DNA from: Rhabditoides inermis
Lineage: Eukaryota; Nematoda; Chromadorea; Rhabditida; Rhabditidae
Direction of reading: 5' to 3'
Assembly: GCA_963966185.1 (NCBI GenBank)
Contig: CAWZYM010000183.1
Span: 208,501-272,500, forward strand
DNA: 64,000 nt
Every line of letters begins with the position of its first letter. Position 1 is the stretch's first letter. The translations under genes and the position numbers were made by a program. The notes under the pieces were generated by a model that was given only the letters and a program-made list of their open reading frames with translations, had not been told where the DNA came from and did no database searches. Shown one piece after another: positions 62,618-64,000 of the stretch.

Positions 62618-64000
62618 CTCCCCATCTCCCTTCTCCCAGTACCTAGCTGGTGGTATCGATTGATTATCGATTCCCTTCAGCTTCATCCACCGCCACGGTC
62701 TGTTCGACAACGACGTGTACCCGTACCAGGCGCACCGCCAGAACGGATGTCTGGCTGAGGGCACCCACACCACCAAGATAGAGGTGGGCACGGAGAAAAG
62801 GGGAAGAGTGGGCGCGTCCTAGCTGGTCCGCCGCCGTCACGCCGTCTTGTTTCCGCCACAACGCCGCCTTTTGTCGCCATTTCACCGCCTTCCATGCCTT
62901 CCTTCCGCCTTCTCTCCGCCATTCGGTCGTCGCGCACGTGCAGTCCATCGATATCACTCATTTGGCAGCGCGCCGATCACCAAATGGCGGAGAGAAGGCG
63001 GAGGAAGGCGGTGGAACAACGGCGGAAAAGCGGCCTTGTGGCGGAGAGAAGTGTTTCATCGACACTATTCGGTTTCCTACCACCAAGATCGTAGTGAGGA
63101 CTGAGTGAACGAGAAAGATATAGGGGACATTTTTTTCTCCAGAGAATCGGTATTAGGCAGAGAAATCAATCAGAACAACCGCGCATAGTCAAAACGATCT
63201 CTAGAATGCGGTTATCTACGTGCATTTGTACATCATAAGCTCGTTGATTGAGTATTTGAGTATGGATTTATCGATTTCAGATCGCGTACTTCCTGCACCA
63301 GGACGAGGACTCGATCATCGACTGGCTCGTCAACTACGGACCCGTCAACATCGGTAAGCACGGATCGAGTGACTCTTCTTTCATCCTTTCCAACACAATA
63401 CCAACACGCGCGCGCGCCTTCTAGTGTTACCATACGTTTCGGACAAGGCACAATTGACGATAATATGATAATGTGGTAATGTGATACGCGATACGTCGAA
63501 AATGATGAAAAATGACGTGTATTTCAAGGCATGTCCGTGATCCAGCCGATGCGTTCCTACAAGGGAGGAGTGTTCACGCCCAGCGAGTACGCATGCCAGA
63601 ACGAGGTGAGTAATGTAAACAAGTAAACAAGTATGTAAAAGTAGACAAGTAAACAAACACAGTGAACCATTAAAAAGTACACAAGTGAACAAACGGTAAA
63701 CAGGTGATCGGTCTGCACGCTCTTCTCATTGTGGGATACGGCACGAGCGAGCAGGGAGAAAAGTATTGGATCATCAAGAACAGGTGAACACACACAGAAA
63801 ACGTATTCTTTCAAATCCAAGACGCATTCGATAGCTGACTCGCGGTGGTTCGCTATTTTCTTTCAACCCCACAGCAACTGAATATCTCCTCGCTTTCCAA
63901 GTAAGACCACGATTTTGTAGTATATAACCTATTAACTTGAGTAAGAGTAAGTACACATTTTAGAAGCGAGAACAAAATACAAAATATGTGTTTTTCCAGC
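58578..64000 (+). CDS. Membrane-anchored papain-like (C1A) cysteine protease, copy 2 (last exon outside window)
   Basis: Exons: 58578-58591, 58816-58890, 59193-59258, 59693-59794, 60674-60769, 60841-60910, 61229-61300, 61485-61560, 62089-62178, 62494-62563, 62681-62783, 63281-63353, 63529-63605 and 63704-63783; the 15th begins with the C at 64000. All lengths but one (exon 2: 75 against 81 nt; exon 4: 102 against 90 nt) equal those of copy 1, with identical phases. It starts MRPF, then KEQLISFNELAAPQQKKG, a membrane segment (IALVSAFVLTALYIGYL), the I29-type propeptide (FGREYESQAETMRRFGEYER) and CGSCWAF. The exon with Cys differs from copy 1 by only a few silent bases. His is in GLHALLIVGYG and Asn in WIIKN. 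The two genes are tandem duplicates 245 bp apart (stop to start). Intron 1 lacks the foldback element found in copy 1. Confidence 0.93.
59278..59372 (+). repeat. Minisatellite AGAACCAGAG (about 9-10 bp unit)
   Basis: About ten units of the type GGAACCAGAGAGCC/GAACCAGAGA follow the exon 3 donor of protease copy 2. The region's open frame (REPENQ repeats) is repeat-driven. Confidence 0.85.
59604..59640 (+). repeat. Duplicate of acceptor plus start of protease exon 4
   Basis: CCAG followed by CAACCGCCGCAACGTGTACC occurs here and again at the true exon start (59693). The duplicate keeps its AG, so it could be used as a cryptic acceptor. A copy of the exon end plus donor (TCATGGACAAGTGAGTACTG) also lies downstream at 60007, matching 59785-59804. 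Confidence 0.8.
61313..61470 (+). repeat. GA microsatellite in protease copy 2 intron 7
   Basis: Begins within 15 bp of the donor and includes two copies of GATAGTGCGAGTGAGGAGAG/GATAGTGCTAGTGAGGAGAG. Confidence 0.9.
62820..63062. repeat. Imperfect inverted repeat rich in CCGCC/GGCGG
   Basis: CCGCCTTCCTTCCGCC-type arm (62820-62930) and its reverse complement (AAATGGCGGAGAGAAGGCGG, 62979-63055) flank about 50 bp. It lies in intron 11 of protease copy 2 and is absent from copy 1. Confidence 0.7.

Overview
This is eukaryotic, animal-type DNA, most likely from a nematode. Genes are split into many short exons (15 exons for a protease of about 385 residues) with GT-AG introns. The proteins include a Shaw-type potassium channel, papain-family proteases, a CUB-like surface protein and a one-domain secreted Ig-like protein. 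Two start codons lie 2-6 nt behind an AG, as in spliced-leader acceptors. The high intron density would fit a diplogastrid such as a Pristionchus relative, but I infer this from style and cannot prove it. The provided single-exon ORFs are mostly accidental; the gene models below were built by reading splice sites and checking phase exon by exon.

Layout. 1-2.5 kb: intron or flank with repeats. 2.5-11.9 kb (+): 3' part of a Deltex-type RING/DTC E3 ligase, whose 7.4-kb intron holds nested transposons (a TTA-flanked TIR element with a CR1/Jockey-like LINE in its right arm, a foldback element, a broken RTE-like LINE). 12.3-17.2 kb (+): a GATAD1-like chromatin protein without the GATA finger. 18.3-25.3 kb (+): a C2H2 zinc-finger protein. 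These three same-strand genes are closely spaced and could form an operon. 26.1-26.9 kb (-): small secreted Ig-like protein. 27.0-27.8 kb: a miniature LTR element (TRIM). 28.0-33.5 kb (-): CUB-like membrane-anchored protein. 34.1 kb: broken copy of the promoter and first exon of the secreted-protein gene. 34.7-37.1 kb: palindrome-rich blocks around a tRNA-module foldback element and a decayed multi-exon locus. 37.5-48.8 kb (-): Shaw/Kv3 potassium channel. 50.7-58.3 kb and 58.6 kb to the window end (+): two tandem membrane-anchored papain-like proteases with the same 15-exon plan; the second lacks only its last exon, which begins at base 64000.

The introns are the most unusual part. They contain (i) an 8-mer, GAAACGTA/TACGTTTC, about 30 times where chance predicts about two, never in an exon; (ii) duplicated exon edges with their splice sites, in at least five introns; (iii) three kinds of inverted-repeat element that carry tRNA-like modules; (iv) GA/TC microsatellites that very often start right behind 5' splice sites.

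Functionally the first three genes are predicted nuclear or ubiquitin/chromatin regulators. The Ig-like, CUB-like, channel and protease genes are secretory or membrane products. Nothing in the sequence shows that these act in one pathway.
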